Shown: positions 1-9,888, numbered from the stretch's first letter. The stretch is DNA of 64,000 nucleotides from Adhaeribacter soli (GCF_008727925.1 NZ_VTWT01000002.1:372001-436000); one strand, 5' to 3'. A program made the numbers and translations. Notes: a model not told the origin generated them from the letters alone.

Positions 1-952
1 TATAATCCAGTTCGAATTTCTTGATCCGGATCATGGCCCCGAACGACATTCCGGCGCCGCCGGCTTTGGTTTCGGTGCGCAGTTCGCGGCGCTGCAGGTG
101 GTTATACCCAAAGCGGAGGTTAAAGTTTTTGCTCAGAATAAATTCGCCGCCCACTACAAAATGTCGCGCTAACTTGTCGCCAAACGTCTTCTTCGGTTTA
201 ATTTCCTTGTTGAATTCATCGAGCTTGCCGGTTGCCGTGGTATCGAGGTAAACAATATCGAATTTATGCAGGTGGTGCGCGGTAAGGGAGAATTTCAGCG
301 GCATGTGCGCCAGTTTATAGCTCATCCCAACTTGCGCATCGAAAGGCATTGGTTCGCGGTTTCCGTTATAGGTTTTCAGCTGATAACCGATATTCTTCAG
401 GGCCAGGCCAACCGTAAAATCCTGCTCCGGATGCTGAAAAATACCGCCCACATCTACCAGTGCCCCTACCGCTTTGTACTCCGCAATGCGGGAAACGCCC
501 AGCTTCGCGGTAGCGCCCAGGGTGAAATGGTCGATGGATTGTGCGTGTGTCAGGTTTACGGTATAGTCGGCCACCGAAAAAGTGCCCTGCTCCTGCCCGG
601 TGGCATCGCGCTGTACAAAGTCGCCGTAGTTCACGTACTGAATGCCGGCTGCCCAGTGCGCCCCTTTTTTATTCGGTAAGCTGAAGGTAAGGCCGTTTTG
701 CTTGATGTCGCTCAGGAAGCCGGTATGCGTAAAGGAAAGCTGGTAATCCGATTCCGGGTTCAGTAAGGCCGGATTTGAATACAGCATGTTTACGTCGTGG
801 CTCCGCGAGGATACGTTTATCCCCCCCAGGCCGGCCGTTTTTGCCCCGACCGGCAGGTTCAGGAAACCAAAGCTCCGCTGACCGCCGATCTGGGCAGAAA
901 CCGTATGGCTGAGGGCAAAAAAAGTACAAAAGGCGTAAAAGATCTTCCGCAT
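1..952 (-). CDS. porQ: PorQ-like type IX secretion protein (partial, cut by left edge)
   Basis: The reading frame starts at an ATG at 952 and stays open to base 1, so the C-terminus lies outside the window. About 317 codons are visible. It opens with a signal peptide (MRKIFYAFCTFFALSHTVSAQ) and continues with a PorV/PorQ-type outer-membrane barrel pattern: an early stretch reading LNLPVGAKTAGLGG, then SNPALLNPE and many alternating amphipathic strands. The early AGLGG and NPALL signatures are typical of the PorV/PorQ branch of the FadL-like barrels. PorQ belongs to the attachment complex of the type IX secretion system, which anchors cargo on the cell surface. The downstream neighbour on the same strand is lon, 53 bases away. 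Other members of the PorP/UPF0164-like barrel group remain possible. Confidence 0.78.
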   Translation of the reverse strand, partial: MRKIFYAFCTFFALSHTVSAQIGGQRSFGFLNLPVGAKTAGLGGINVSSRSHDVNMLYSNPALLNPESDYQLSFTHTGFLSDIKQNGLTFSLPNKKGAHWAAGIQYVNYGDFVQRDATGQEQGTFSVADYTVNLTHAQSIDHFTLGATAKLGVSRIAEYKAVGALVDVGGIFQHPEQDFTVGLALKNIGYQLKTYNGNREPMPFDAQVGMSYKLAHMPLKFSLTAHHLHKFDIVYLDTTATGKLDEFNKEIKPKKTFGDKLARHFVVGGEFILSKNFNLRFGYNHLQRRELRTETKAGGAGMSFGAMIRIKKFELDY

Positions 953-1005
953 AAAACACCAAATAAAAGGCTACCTGCCAAATGCTACACGCACGAAATC
1001 CGGTT

Positions 1006-3504
1006 TTATTGTTCCAACGCGCCGGCCAAAGACGCTTCTTTCGTTAATTCAAGTTTCAGCGGCTTTTTAACCTGCTCCGGAAGCAACGCAAACTGAATTA
1101 CATCGTCTACCGAATCTACGTAATGGATGCGCACATCTTTCAGGTACACGGCCGGGATCTCGGAAATATCCTTTCTGTTTTTGGTGCACAGAATAATATC
1201 GGTAATACCGGCGCGTTTGGCTGCCAGAATTTTCTCCTTGATGCCGCCCACCGGAAGCACTTTTCCGCGAAGCGTAATTTCACCCGTCATCGCCATTTTC
1301 GGCCGCACTTTACGTTGCGTGAAAATAGAGGCAATGGAGGTGAAAATAGCTATACCCGCCGAAGGACCGTCTTTCGGAACGGCGCCTTCCGGGAAGTGAA
1401 TGTGCAGGTCGTACTGGTCGAACAAACGGTAGTCGATGTCCAGCAGTTCGGCGTGCGCTTTCAGGTAAGAAAGGGCCGTAATAGCCGATTCTTTCATCAC
1501 GTCGCCCAGCTGGCCGGAAAGCGTAAGCTTGCCTTTGCCCCGGCTCAGGATCGATTCGATGAACAAAATATCGCCGCCCACAGAAGTCCAGGCCAAGCCG
1601 GTAACTACCCCGGCGGTATCGCTTTCCTGATAAATTTCCTTATCGAACGGTTCCGGCCCAAGGATCTTCACCACATCTTTCGCATCCAGGGTATGGTTAT
1701 ATTCATCTTCCATAGCCTTCGCCTTGGCAATGTTCCGTACCAGCGCGCCGATCTTGCGTTCCAGACTTCTTACGCCGGATTCGCGGGTATAATCGTCGAT
1801 CACTTTTTGTAGCGCGGAGGTAGTGATTTTTACGTCTTTTTCCTCCAGACCATGCTCTGATTTTTGCTTTGGCACCAGGTGACGTTTAGCAATTTCAGTC
1901 TTTTCTTCCAGCGTGTAACCGGTAATATCAATGATCTCCATCCGGTCGCGCAAAGCAGGCTGAATGGTATCTAATGCGTTCGCGGTAGCAATGAAAAGCA
2001 CTTTGGAAAGGTCGTATTCCACTTCCAGGTAATTGTCCACGAACGTGCTGTTCTGTTCCGGGTCCAGAACCTCCAGCAAGGCAGAAGACGGGTCGCCACG
2101 GAAATCGGAACTTACCTTATCGATCTCATCCAGAATAATTACGGGGTTGGATGAGCCAGACTTTTTGATCTGGTTGATGATCTTGCCCGGCATCGCGCCT
2201 ACATAGGTTTTCCGGTGACCGCGGATCTCGGCTTCGTCGCGCACGCCGCCTAAGCTCATGCGGATGTATTTCCGGCCCAGCGATTTGGCAATAGAACGCC
2301 CCAGCGAAGTTTTACCCACGCCCGGAGGACCGAACAAGCACAAAATCGGCGCTTTCAGGTCGTTTTTCAGCTTCAGCACCGCCAGGTATTCAATAATCCG
2401 GTCTTTCACTTTCTCCAAACCGTAATGGTCGGTATCCAGAATTTTCTTGGCCCGCTTCAGGTTGAAATTATCCTTCGTGTATTCGCCCCACGGCAACTCG
2501 ATCAGGAATTCGCAATAGTTCAGCGCAATCGGGTACTCGGCAGCCTGTGGATTGATGCGGCCCAATTTGTCGAGTTCTTTGTTGAAATGCTTTGCAACGG
2601 CTTCCGGCCATTTCTTTTTGGCCGCGGCAGCGCGTAACTTCTCGATTTCCTGATCCGGACCATCGAAACCGAGTTCATCCTGCAGCACTTTTATCTGCTG
2701 GCGCAGGAAATAATCGCGCTGCTGCTGGTCGATATCGGTATGTACTTTGGTCTGAATTTCCTGTTTGATCTCAAGCAGCTGAATTTCCTTCATCATCAGT
2801 TCGAGCAAAGTGGTACCGCGCTCCACGCCATCGTTGATTTCGAGGAGCTTCTGCTTCTGGGCCACTTCCACGTTTATGTTCGAAGACAGGAAATGCGTCA
2901 GGAAACCCGGGCTGTCGATATTATCCAGCGCGATCTGGGCTTCCTGCGGAATTTCCGGGTTCAGCTTCAGCATTTTGGCGGCCGCATCTTTCAGACTTTG
3001 TACCAGCGCTTTTACCTCACGGCTGTTCTTGTTCGGGAAATCTTCTTTACAATGCGAAACCTGCGCCGTTAAAAACGGAACTTCCTGCAGCACTTTTTCG
3101 ATCTTGAACCGGCTCTGGCCCTGAATGATGATAGTCGTATTGCCGTCTGGCAGCACGAGCATTTTCAGGATCTTGGCCATGGTACCCACCTGGAACAGGT
3201 CTTCGGAAGTAGGATCGTCGGCAGCCGTGTTTTTCTGGGCCACTACGCCTACAATTTTATCGCCGCGGTAGGCTTTGCGCACCAGCCGGATCGATTTTTT
3301 CCGGCTTACGGTAATAGGCAAAACCACGCCCGGAAACAAAACGGTATTGCGGATCGGCAGGATCGGCAACGAAGCCGGCTTTTTAAGCTTGCTCAGCTCT
3401 TCGTCTTCGGGGGTGGCAACTATAGAAATTAATTCTCCCCCGTCGTCGTCGGAAAGGTCTTGCAACAACAACTGATGAAGAAAATTAGATGTGTTATTTA
3501 TCAT
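1006..3504 (-). CDS. lon: ATP-dependent protease Lon
   Basis: This 832-residue protein is a complete LonA-type cytosolic protease that degrades misfolded and regulatory proteins. The N-terminal substrate-binding domain (about 45-245, starting [14 protein letters not shown]) is followed by an AAA+ module with Walker [10 protein letters not shown] (lysine 398) and Walker B VIILDEID (455-462). The C-terminal protease domain carries the Ser-Lys dyad: PKDGPSAG with serine 715 and GGIKEK with lysine 758, the same 43-residue spacing as in the E. coli enzyme. The start at 3504 is an ATG (MINNTSNF). A perfect 13-base inverted repeat lies 17 bases upstream and may regulate it. The length is slightly above that of the E. 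coli protein (784), as is usual in Bacteroidota. Confidence 0.97.
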   Translation of the reverse strand: MINNTSNFLHQLLLQDLSDDDGGELISIVATPEDEELSKLKKPASLPILPIRNTVLFPGVVLPITVSRKKSIRLVRKAYRGDKIVGVVAQKNTAADDPTSEDLFQVGTMAKILKMLVLPDGNTTIIIQGQSRFKIEKVLQEVPFLTAQVSHCKEDFPNKNSREVKALVQSLKDAAAKMLKLNPEIPQEAQIALDNIDSPGFLTHFLSSNINVEVAQKQKLLEINDGVERGTTLLELMMKEIQLLEIKQEIQTKVHTDIDQQQRDYFLRQQIKVLQDELGFDGPDQEIEKLRAAAAKKKWPEAVAKHFNKELDKLGRINPQAAEYPIALNYCEFLIELPWGEYTKDNFNLKRAKKILDTDHYGLEKVKDRIIEYLAVLKLKNDLKAPILCLFGPPGVGKTSLGRSIAKSLGRKYIRMSLGGVRDEAEIRGHRKTYVGAMPGKIINQIKKSGSSNPVIILDEIDKVSSDFRGDPSSALLEVLDPEQNSTFVDNYLEVEYDLSKVLFIATANALDTIQPALRDRMEIIDITGYTLEEKTEIAKRHLVPKQKSEHGLEEKDVKITTSALQKVIDDYTRESGVRSLERKIGALVRNIAKAKAMEDEYNHTLDAKDVVKILGPEPFDKEIYQESDTAGVVTGLAWTSVGGDILFIESILSRGKGKLTLSGQLGDVMKESAITALSYLKAHAELLDIDYRLFDQYDLHIHFPEGAVPKDGPSAGIAIFTSIASIFTQRKVRPKMAMTGEITLRGKVLPVGGIKEKILAAKRAGITDIILCTKNRKDISEIPAVYLKDVRIHYVDSVDDVIQFALLPEQVKKPLKLELTKEASLAGALEQ

Positions 3505-3520
3505 AGTAGGTTAAAACCAG

Positions 3521-3533
3521 TGTCAAAATGACA
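3521..3533. promoter_or_regulatory. Perfect inverted repeat upstream of lon, possible operator
   Basis: The sequence TGTCAAAATGACA is a 5-base inverted repeat around a 3-base centre and lies 17 bases before the lon start codon. Its position in the leader suggests a regulator site or a small RNA hairpin. No regulator can be named from the sequence. Confidence 0.3.
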
Positions 3534-3754
3534 GGTATATGCTTACAGAACGGTTACTTTTTGCGGAAATTACTAAAAACGCAAGACCTATGCCAAGTTA
3601 TCGGCAAGATTAATTCCGGCAAAGGCGTAACCACCCGGTTTTTCCGGATTCTGCTTCTCGTTTAAACAAAGTTAATTGCATTTTAATTTAGTTTTTATGC
3701 AGATAAGTTATAAATTTGTTTACGTTTTCCAGAAAAGGAATCGTTTGTTATCAT

Positions 3755-5758
3755 ATGATTTTCCGCTTCTATCTGGCTGTGTTTCTTCTGCTGGCTGCTT
3801 TGGCATGCCAGCCGGCGTTGGCACAAAAAACCAAACAGGTCCGGCTTAAAAGCAAGCTCCTGTCCGACTCTACCCGCCAGCTGGCTCCTAAAGCCGAAGT
3901 GGCCGTCGATTTCCCGAACCTGAATAAAATTCCGTATTACTACGATAAAAAAAAGCTGGCCCAGATCCGCAAACTGGAGCGCCGGAAAAACTGGCAGAAA
4001 ACCCTGCCCCTGCTCGAAGCCTACGTGACCAATTTCGGGATCGAGAACTTTTACAAAGATACGCCCATGCTCTGGCGCCTGGGGCAGCTCTATGAACGCA
4101 ACGGCCAGCTGGATAAAGCCAAGGCATTTTACAAACTGGTACTGAAACACCACCGCACCGACGTTAAAAAAGTACAGCTGTACTACGATTCGCTGGAACA
4201 GAAGGAAAAAGATTATTACGTACCGCTCGACTATTACTACAAACTGGTTGAATACCGCAAGCACGTAGCCAAGTTCCTGCCGCCCAAAGGGGTTAACGTG
4301 AACATGGGCTCGGAAATAAACTCGAAAGCCGAAGATTACGGACCGGCCGTACGATCGAGCGAGGACCAGCTGATCTTTACCTCCAAACGCACTTTTCGCG
4401 GCCTGAATGCGGTTCCGAACGAAGACCTGTATTATTCTAAAATGGTTGACGGTGAATGGGAAGAAGCGAAATCTTTTGGCAAGCCGATAAACTCGATCTG
4501 GAACGAAGGCTCGGCCTGTTTGAGCCGCGACGGCAAAACGCTTTATTTTGCCCGTTGCGAATGCCCGGATTGCCACGGTAACTGTGACCTGTACGTAGCG
4601 CATTTACTCGCCGACGGCACCTGGGGCAAGATCAAAAACCTGGGGCCGGAAGTAAACAGCCCGGGCTGGGATTCGCAACCGACGCTTTCCAAAAATGAGG
4701 ATACGCTTTACTTTGCTTCCGATAGATTGGGTGGTTTCGGCCTTTCCGATATTTATTTCACGCATAAACTGAAAAACGGAAAATGGGCACCGGCCAAAAA
4801 TTTAGGCCCGGTGGTAAATACCCGCGAAAACGAGGTGAGCCCCTTCTTCCACCCGCTTTACCAGGTACTCTATTTCAGTTCCCGCGGGCAGTTGCTGAAC
4901 TTCGGCGATTTCGACATTTACAAGACCTACCGCGTGAACGGCCGCTGGCAGGAACCGCGCAATATCGGTCCGCTGGTAAACGGGAAAGGCAGCGAATACT
5001 ATTTCAGCATCGATGCCGAATCTACGAACCTGTATTACGCCAAAGCCGAGCCCAAAGACCCTAAAAACCTGGATCTTTACTCGTTCCCGTTACCCATGGA
5101 AGCGCACCCGCTGGCCGTTACACACATCGAAGGTATCCTGACAGACTCGGTTTCCAACCAGCCATTAACGGGTATTATTTCCATTATTGACTTAGACAAC
5201 GGCGTGGAAGTAGCGTCGAAATACATTCGCCCGGACGGTACGTTTGATTTTGACCTGATCGACAATAACCGGTATACCATGCTCATTCAAAGCCCGGACT
5301 TTTTTACCGTGGAAAAGACTTTTGACCTGGCTACCGATACGGTTTTCAAGATCATGACCACGATGATCGATTACAAACTGCCGCTTATTTTCAAGAACAT
5401 CGAATTCGACGAAGGGAAAGCTACCATTAAAAAGGACATGGAACCGATCCTCGACCGCATCGTACTCTTCCTGGCCGACCACCCGACCTTCCGCTTAAAG
5501 ATCGGCGGCCACACCGACAGCTCCGGCGACCCGGATTTGAACATGGAACTATCGCAAAAGCGGGCCGATTCGATTAAGAAGTACCTGATCACGAAAGGCA
5601 AAATGCCGGAAGAGCGGGTAGAAGCTTTTGGCTACGGCAGCACCGAGCCGCTGAAAGATGAGGTAACCGATGAAGACATGAAAATTAACCGACGGGTAGA
5701 ATTCAAGCTCCTGAAACCGGAAGCCGAAAATCAGGAACAGATGAAAGGCTGGGACTAA
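3755..5758 (+). CDS. PorE-like protein: TPR, PD40 propeller, carboxypeptidase-like and OmpA domains
   Basis: I place the start at the ATG at 3755 (667 residues), because it gives a clean signal peptide ending ALA|QKT near residue 23; an upstream in-frame start would put 13 polar residues before it. The domain order is a short TPR region (about 60-140), a series of PD40/WD40-like repeats (about 190-430, with YFAS and YYAK strand signatures), a carboxypeptidase-regulatory-like fold (about 455-530) and a C-terminal OmpA peptidoglycan-binding domain (about 540-655, GGHTDSSGD and LSQKRADS). PorE of the type IX secretion system has this same order and ties the outer-membrane machinery to peptidoglycan. 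PorE is a lipoprotein, whereas the cysteine at 18 here lacks a convincing lipobox, so this may be a paralogue rather than PorE itself. Confidence 0.8.
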   Translation: MIFRFYLAVFLLLAALACQPALAQKTKQVRLKSKLLSDSTRQLAPKAEVAVDFPNLNKIPYYYDKKKLAQIRKLERRKNWQKTLPLLEAYVTNFGIENFYKDTPMLWRLGQLYERNGQLDKAKAFYKLVLKHHRTDVKKVQLYYDSLEQKEKDYYVPLDYYYKLVEYRKHVAKFLPPKGVNVNMGSEINSKAEDYGPAVRSSEDQLIFTSKRTFRGLNAVPNEDLYYSKMVDGEWEEAKSFGKPINSIWNEGSACLSRDGKTLYFARCECPDCHGNCDLYVAHLLADGTWGKIKNLGPEVNSPGWDSQPTLSKNEDTLYFASDRLGGFGLSDIYFTHKLKNGKWAPAKNLGPVVNTRENEVSPFFHPLYQVLYFSSRGQLLNFGDFDIYKTYRVNGRWQEPRNIGPLVNGKGSEYYFSIDAESTNLYYAKAEPKDPKNLDLYSFPLPMEAHPLAVTHIEGILTDSVSNQPLTGIISIIDLDNGVEVASKYIRPDGTFDFDLIDNNRYTMLIQSPDFFTVEKTFDLATDTVFKIMTTMIDYKLPLIFKNIEFDEGKATIKKDMEPILDRIVLFLADHPTFRLKIGGHTDSSGDPDLNMELSQKRADSIKKYLITKGKMPEERVEAFGYGSTEPLKDEVTDEDMKINRRVEFKLLKPEAENQEQMKGWD

Positions 5759-5803
5759 ATTTAATTGTTTAATTGTTGATTGTTAAATTGTTGATCGCAT
5801 AAA

Positions 5804-5842
5804 AAAAACCGCTGAAGCATTTGAGAAGCTTCAGCGGTTTTT
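5804..5842 (+). terminator. Rho-independent terminator after the PorE-like gene
   Basis: A 13-15 bp hairpin (AAACCGCTGAAGC paired with GCTTCAGCGGTTT, eight-base loop) is followed by a run of T residues, about 50 bases after the stop codon. Confidence 0.85.
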
Positions 5843-5891
5843 TGTTGGCTTTTGGTAGCGTTTTCACTTCGGGCTTATCTATAGGGGAATT

Positions 5892-6084
5892 GCGTCATTT
5901 CGAGCGAAGCCGAGAAAACTTATTCATACATCTATGGCATTTGAGCGTAGCAAAAAATGCCTTCCGTTCAGATTCGGTATGCAATAGTTACCTCGGAAGC
6001 TACGCTGGGTCCTTTCGTCTCTCGTTTCAGGAATGCTCAGGATGACGCAATAAATTAGTTTAGCCTGACGGTTATGGTGAAAAC
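5892..6084. repeat. Dispersed repeat family A, copy 1
   Basis: This non-coding block starts GCGTCATTTCGAGCGAAGCC and ends with AGGATGACGC near 6048, so the ends are imperfect inverted repeats. The internal phrases TATGGCATTTGAGCGTAGC and AAAAAATGCCTT, and the tail up to about 6084, recur at 56395-56590. It lies between two converging genes. It resembles MITE- or REP-like elements common in Cytophagales. Confidence 0.75.
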
Positions 6085-6117
6085 TTCAACAATTGTAAAC
6101 TCTGACTTCCCAAAAGC

Positions 6118-6615
6118 TTACAGAAGCGCGTGCACGAAATCGTTGTGTTTGAAGAGCAGCGTTTTTTTCTGGCCGTTCATGGTAACGTTCATCAGGTTCA
6201 TCTGGTCTTCGAAAGTTTCGAACAGCACTTTGTTGCGAAGGGTAAGTTGTTTCAATTGCTCTGGTTTCACCGGTATTTCAAGGTAAAGCCATTGAGCATC
6301 ATCTTCGGTTTCAAAGCCTAAGAATTTCTGGGGCAGAACCTGCTTCGCGTTAATTTCCACCTGAAAGGTTTTCTTCAGATAAGCTGCTAGTTGGCTTTTC
6401 ACATCCGGAGATTGCTGAAGGGTAACCGGCTTTTTGGCGGCATCCGATAGCGTTTTTTCCAGATCGTCGGTAAACACTTTTATGGCTATTTCCAACGCCT
6501 GGCTTTTCGGGTTATAGCTTACCTCCGCAATGCTTACGTGGTATGGGTGCGCTTCCGCTCTCAGACCAATGCCTAGCAAAGCCAAAACAATGAGGGTGTA
6601 AAGCCGGAATTTCAT
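6118..6615 (-). CDS. Small secreted protein, DUF6702-like
   Basis: The start is set at the ATG at 6615 (165 residues), which gives a signal peptide (MKFRLYTLIVLALLGIGLRA, cleavage near AEA|HPY); an upstream extension is charged and unlikely. The mature part begins HPYHVSIAEVSYN and continues with an IAIKVFTDDLE segment and a C-terminal LFKHNDFVHALL. This layout matches an uncharacterised Bacteroidota family that I recall as DUF6702, often found near metallopeptidases. No catalytic residues are evident. It is probably periplasmic. The gene converges with the PorE-like gene across repeat A. Confidence 0.65.
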   Translation of the reverse strand: MKFRLYTLIVLALLGIGLRAEAHPYHVSIAEVSYNPKSQALEIAIKVFTDDLEKTLSDAAKKPVTLQQSPDVKSQLAAYLKKTFQVEINAKQVLPQKFLGFETEDDAQWLYLEIPVKPEQLKQLTLRNKVLFETFEDQMNLMNVTMNGQKKTLLFKHNDFVHALL

Positions 6616-6708
6616 TTTCTTCTGTTTCAATTTAAGTAGCAAGACTAAAATAACCGCATAATCTGAAAGCAAATACAATTATATACTCTACTGAATCATA
6701 AAGCCCTG

Positions 6709-6750
6709 GATATTTTTAGTCTTGATACTAACATCCAGATACCAATGTCC
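6709..6750. repeat. Short dispersed repeat family H, copy 1
   Basis: The minus-strand reading ATTGGTATCTGGATGTTAGT followed by ATCAAGACTAAAAA matches 60671-60712 with only a few differences over about 35 bases. It lies in a spacer between two minus-strand genes. Confidence 0.6.
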
Positions 6751-6787
6751 TTCATTTTATTACCGGAACGGTAGGGTTTTGCCTAAA

Positions 6788-6815
6788 AAAACAGGAACGC
6801 ACCTGGGTACGTTCC
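6788..6815 (-). terminator. Terminator after rseP
   Basis: The hairpin CAGGAACG / CGTTCCTG has a ten-base loop. Read on the minus strand it is followed by TTTTTTTAGG, about 30 bases after the rseP stop codon. Confidence 0.8.
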
Positions 6816-6845
6816 TGCCTTTGCAATTTATTTTGGCGTCCTGAA

Positions 6846-8156
6846 TTACATGAACAATTTGAACACGTCGTTGAAGATCGCGAAAGCCATTAAACCTAAC
6901 AGCAGCACCATCCCTACTTTCTGGGCATTTTCCAGGAATTTGTCGGAAGGCTTGCGGCCGCTGATCATTTCGTAGGTCAGGAACATTACGTGGCCGCCGT
7001 CCAGCGCCGGAATCGGCAGGAAGTTCATGAAGGCCAGTACCATGGAAAGCATGCCCACAATAGACCAGAACTTCAGCCACTGAAACTCACCGCCGAAAAC
7101 CTTGGCAATGCCGATCGGGCCGCTCAGGGATTTGGAGGCGGAAACTTCGCCGCGGAAGATCTTGCCGAAACCTTTGATATTGGCCGTTACAATGCCGAAA
7201 GCCTGTTTGGTTCCGGCCGGAATGGCTTCTAATACCGTATATTCTTTGGTAGCCATTTTCAGGAGAGGAACCGGCGCAAAACCGATCTTTCCATCGGAAT
7301 CAACCTGCACGTTAAGCGTTACTTCCTGACCGTTGCGGTTTACCACCATCGGCACTTTTTTACCCGCATTGGCTTTTAAAGCTGCCTGAAAATTATGGAA
7401 ATATGGCGTTGGCTGGCCGTTTACACTCACAAATTTATCGCCGGTTTTCACGCCAGCTTTGGCAGCATTTTCCTGGGCAATTACCTGGCCTACTTCGAAC
7501 GGGAAGATGGTTTCCACAAAACGGGCATCGTTCTTATCGGCCATTTTATCCATCAGGTCTACCGGGACCTGAATATCGATCTGCTGGCCGTTTCTATCCA
7601 CGGTGTAATACCCCCCGCGCGAAAGCAGCACATCTTGGTCGTAAATTTCGTCGAAGTTCTGGAAAGGCTGACCGTTAATTTTCACGATCTTGTCGCCGGT
7701 CTGGAAGCCCATATGCCTGCCCAGGTCGTTGGCCACAATACCGTATTTCGCTTCGGAAGCAGGCAGGTAGCTTTCGCCGTATTTGTAAGCAATTACGGCA
7801 AAAATTACAATACCCGTAATCACGTTCACAATAATGCCGCCCATCATCACGATGAGGCGCTGCCAGGCGGGTTTGGCCCGGAATTCATACGGTTCCGGTT
7901 CTTTCGATAAAGCGGCCGTATCCAGCGATTCGTCTATCATGCCGGAGATTTTCACAAAGCCGCCTAACGGAATAGCGCCGATCATGTACTCGGTTTCGCC
8001 AATCTGTTTGCTAACTACTTTCGGGGGAAATCCTATTGCAAATTTCTCGACCCGCATGCCAAACCATTTGGCGGTTAGCATGTGGCCGAGTTCGTGTAAT
8101 CCTACTAAAATTGTCAGGCCCAGAATAAGCTGGCCTGCCATGATCAATGCATCCAT
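6846..8156 (-). CDS. rseP: RIP metalloprotease RseP (site-2 protease)
   Basis: This 436-residue inner-membrane zinc protease cleaves transmembrane segments, classically the anti-sigma factor that controls envelope stress. The HELGH zinc motif is at residues 21-25 inside the first membrane segment. The NFLPIPALDGGH motif at about 378-389 supplies the third zinc ligand (D386). Two PDZ domains lie between them, at roughly 130-190 and 225-290, which is the RseP arrangement rather than the single-PDZ type. Membrane segments flank the active site and the C-terminus. It shares its strand with dxr, 158 bases upstream, an arrangement common in Bacteroidota. The spacer is filled by simple repeats that touch the start codon. 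Confidence 0.96.
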   Translation of the reverse strand: MDALIMAGQLILGLTILVGLHELGHMLTAKWFGMRVEKFAIGFPPKVVSKQIGETEYMIGAIPLGGFVKISGMIDESLDTAALSKEPEPYEFRAKPAWQRLIVMMGGIIVNVITGIVIFAVIAYKYGESYLPASEAKYGIVANDLGRHMGFQTGDKIVKINGQPFQNFDEIYDQDVLLSRGGYYTVDRNGQQIDIQVPVDLMDKMADKNDARFVETIFPFEVGQVIAQENAAKAGVKTGDKFVSVNGQPTPYFHNFQAALKANAGKKVPMVVNRNGQEVTLNVQVDSDGKIGFAPVPLLKMATKEYTVLEAIPAGTKQAFGIVTANIKGFGKIFRGEVSASKSLSGPIGIAKVFGGEFQWLKFWSIVGMLSMVLAFMNFLPIPALDGGHVMFLTYEMISGRKPSDKFLENAQKVGMVLLLGLMAFAIFNDVFKLFM

Positions 8157-8314
8157 TTAATTAATGTGCTAATGTGTTAATTTGCTAATGTGCTGTTCTA
8201 ATGGTTTAAATTTTTAATGTGCAAATGTGGCATTGCGGTAATGTGGTATTCTCTTTCATATTGAAAAATAAATTTTGCCACATTAGCACATTACCACATC
8301 AGCACATTAGCACA
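8157..8314. repeat. Inverted simple-repeat block between dxr and rseP
   Basis: The block begins TTAATTAATGTGCTAATGTG and ends with CACATTAGCACATTAAAT, so short A+T-rich units (about 9-11 bases) form inverted arms around a roughly 80-base centre. The left arm touches the rseP start codon and the right arm touches the dxr stop codon. There is no open reading frame inside. Confidence 0.75.
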
Positions 8315-9463
8315 TTAAATAAACTCTTCGGCCAGGCGGCGCGTTTCGGCGTCGGTTTGTACGTAGTCTTCCAGCGAAGGCTGCGCAATATACGCAACTT
8401 TGGCCAGACAGCTTTCAATAAGGTCCGGCATCTGCAAAAACCCGATCTCATCGTTTAGGAAAGCGGCTACCGCAATTTCGTTGGCGGCATTCAGTACGCA
8501 AGGGGCATTTCCGCCTTTGGCAAGCGCATCGTAAGCAAGCTGCAGGTTGCGGAAGGTTTCCAGATCGGGTTGCTCGAAGGTTAGCTGGCTGAAGTTCCGG
8601 AAATCAAAACGGGGGAAATCGGATTTTAGTCTGTTCGGGTACCCCATGGCGTACTGGATCGGCAGTTTCATGTCGGGCAAACCCATTTGCGCTTTCATGC
8701 TTCCGTCTTCGAACTGCACCAGGGAATGAACAATGCTTTGCGGATGGACCACTACTTCTATCTGATCCTGTCTTAAACCAAACAACCATTTCGCCTCGAT
8801 CACTTCCAGGCCTTTGTTCATGAGCGAAGCCGAATCGATGGTAATTTTGGCGCCCATGCTCCAGTTCGGATGTTTCAGAGCCTGTGCTTTGGTCACGGTT
8901 TCTAAAAAGGCTTTGTCTTTGCCGCGGAACGGTCCACCGGAAGCGGTTAAAATGATCTTTTCGATCGGGTTATGAAATTCGCCGGCCAGGCACTGAAAAA
9001 TGGCGCTGTGCTCGGAATCTACCGGATAAATGTTCACGCCTTTTTCGCGCGCCAGTTTGCTAATGAGTTCTCCGGCTACCACCAGGGTTTCTTTGTTAGC
9101 AAGAGCAATGGTTTTACCGGCCTGAATGGCCCGGATAGTTGGCTGCAAACCGGCATAACCTACCATAGCAGTAAGTACCAGGTCTACAGTTTCCATTTCC
9201 ACGATGCTGTTCAGGGCGTTGGCGCCGGCGTACACTTTTATGTCGTGCGGGTCCAGGGCATCAAACACTTCGTCGTAGAGCGCTTCGTTTGCAATAACTA
9301 CGGCGTTGGGTTTGTAAGCTAAGGCTTGGGCGATGAGGAGTTTGGCGTTGTGGTTGGCCGTTAATACTTCCAGCTCAAAACTTTCCGGATTGGCTTCTAT
9401 TACTTCCAGGGCCTGGGTGCCGATGGAACCGGTGGAGCCGAGTATGGCGATTCTTTTTTTCAA
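8315..9463 (-). CDS. dxr: 1-deoxy-D-xylulose 5-phosphate reductoisomerase
   Basis: This is the second enzyme of the non-mevalonate isoprenoid pathway and makes 2-C-methyl-D-erythritol 4-phosphate with NADPH. The 382 residues begin with the nucleotide-binding loop GSTGSIG (9-15). Metal ligands are visible in PVDSEH (D149, E151) and MNKGLE (E220), matching D150, E152 and E231 of the E. coli enzyme. The catalytic loop GGPFRGK and the C-terminal helical domain (VLNAANEIAV) are intact. The start is ATG at 9463. It lies directly upstream of rseP on the same strand. Confidence 0.97.
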   Translation of the reverse strand: MKKRIAILGSTGSIGTQALEVIEANPESFELEVLTANHNAKLLIAQALAYKPNAVVIANEALYDEVFDALDPHDIKVYAGANALNSIVEMETVDLVLTAMVGYAGLQPTIRAIQAGKTIALANKETLVVAGELISKLAREKGVNIYPVDSEHSAIFQCLAGEFHNPIEKIILTASGGPFRGKDKAFLETVTKAQALKHPNWSMGAKITIDSASLMNKGLEVIEAKWLFGLRQDQIEVVVHPQSIVHSLVQFEDGSMKAQMGLPDMKLPIQYAMGYPNRLKSDFPRFDFRNFSQLTFEQPDLETFRNLQLAYDALAKGGNAPCVLNAANEIAVAAFLNDEIGFLQMPDLIESCLAKVAYIAQPSLEDYVQTDAETRRLAEEFI

Positions 9464-9517
9464 TGCTTATTCAAATTTAGGTACTGTTTCAGGCTGGTTT
9501 CACTTTGTAGCAGATTA

Positions 9518-9690
9518 ACCACCCCCACCCCCTCCTTGGTAAGGAGGGGCGCTTCTTTTGCTGCCAGTTTTAACTCCGGCGGTTCTTAGGTTACTTTTTA
9601 TTCTAAAATGGTAGCGTTTTAGTCCCAAAGCCTGACTTCAGCAGGAACTCAAGCTCCCCTCCTTTCCAAGGAGGGGTTGGGGGTGGTTGC
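9518..9690. repeat. Family B G/C-rich inverted repeat pair upstream of dxr
   Basis: A left arm at 9518-9555 (CCACCCCCACCCCCTCCTTG then AAGGAGGGG) is mirrored by a right arm at 9652-9690 (CCCCTCC, AAGGAGGGG, TTGGGGGTGG). About 95 bases separate the arms. It belongs to the same general family as the blocks near 22.2, 44.1 and 51.2 kb. Confidence 0.7.
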
Positions 9691-9732
9691 CTTTTCCAGC
9701 TCAAAACGCTCCTGTTTTACCTGTCGTATTTT

Positions 9733-9775
9733 TTTCGCAATAACGTGGGGACAGGTCAAGCCCTGTCCGTACACG
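9733..9775. repeat. Repeat family I, copy 1
   Basis: The core GGGGACAGGTCAAGCCCTGT is nearly palindromic. The same unit, reversed, is at 15189-15228, and a shorter relative is at 9889-9920. Confidence 0.65.
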
Positions 9776-9888
9776 GAAATTTCAAATTCATTAATTCTGA
9801 AAATTGGCTCCGCCGAACTTCGTTTCCCCAATTCTGAAAATTCTATAATTCTGAAAATTCTGATTCAGGAATGCGTGATCAGGAATGC

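Noticed and set aside
1123-1812. 229-residue plus-strand open frame within lon
   Set aside because: It is the antisense shadow of a strongly conserved protease gene and has no recognisable domain.
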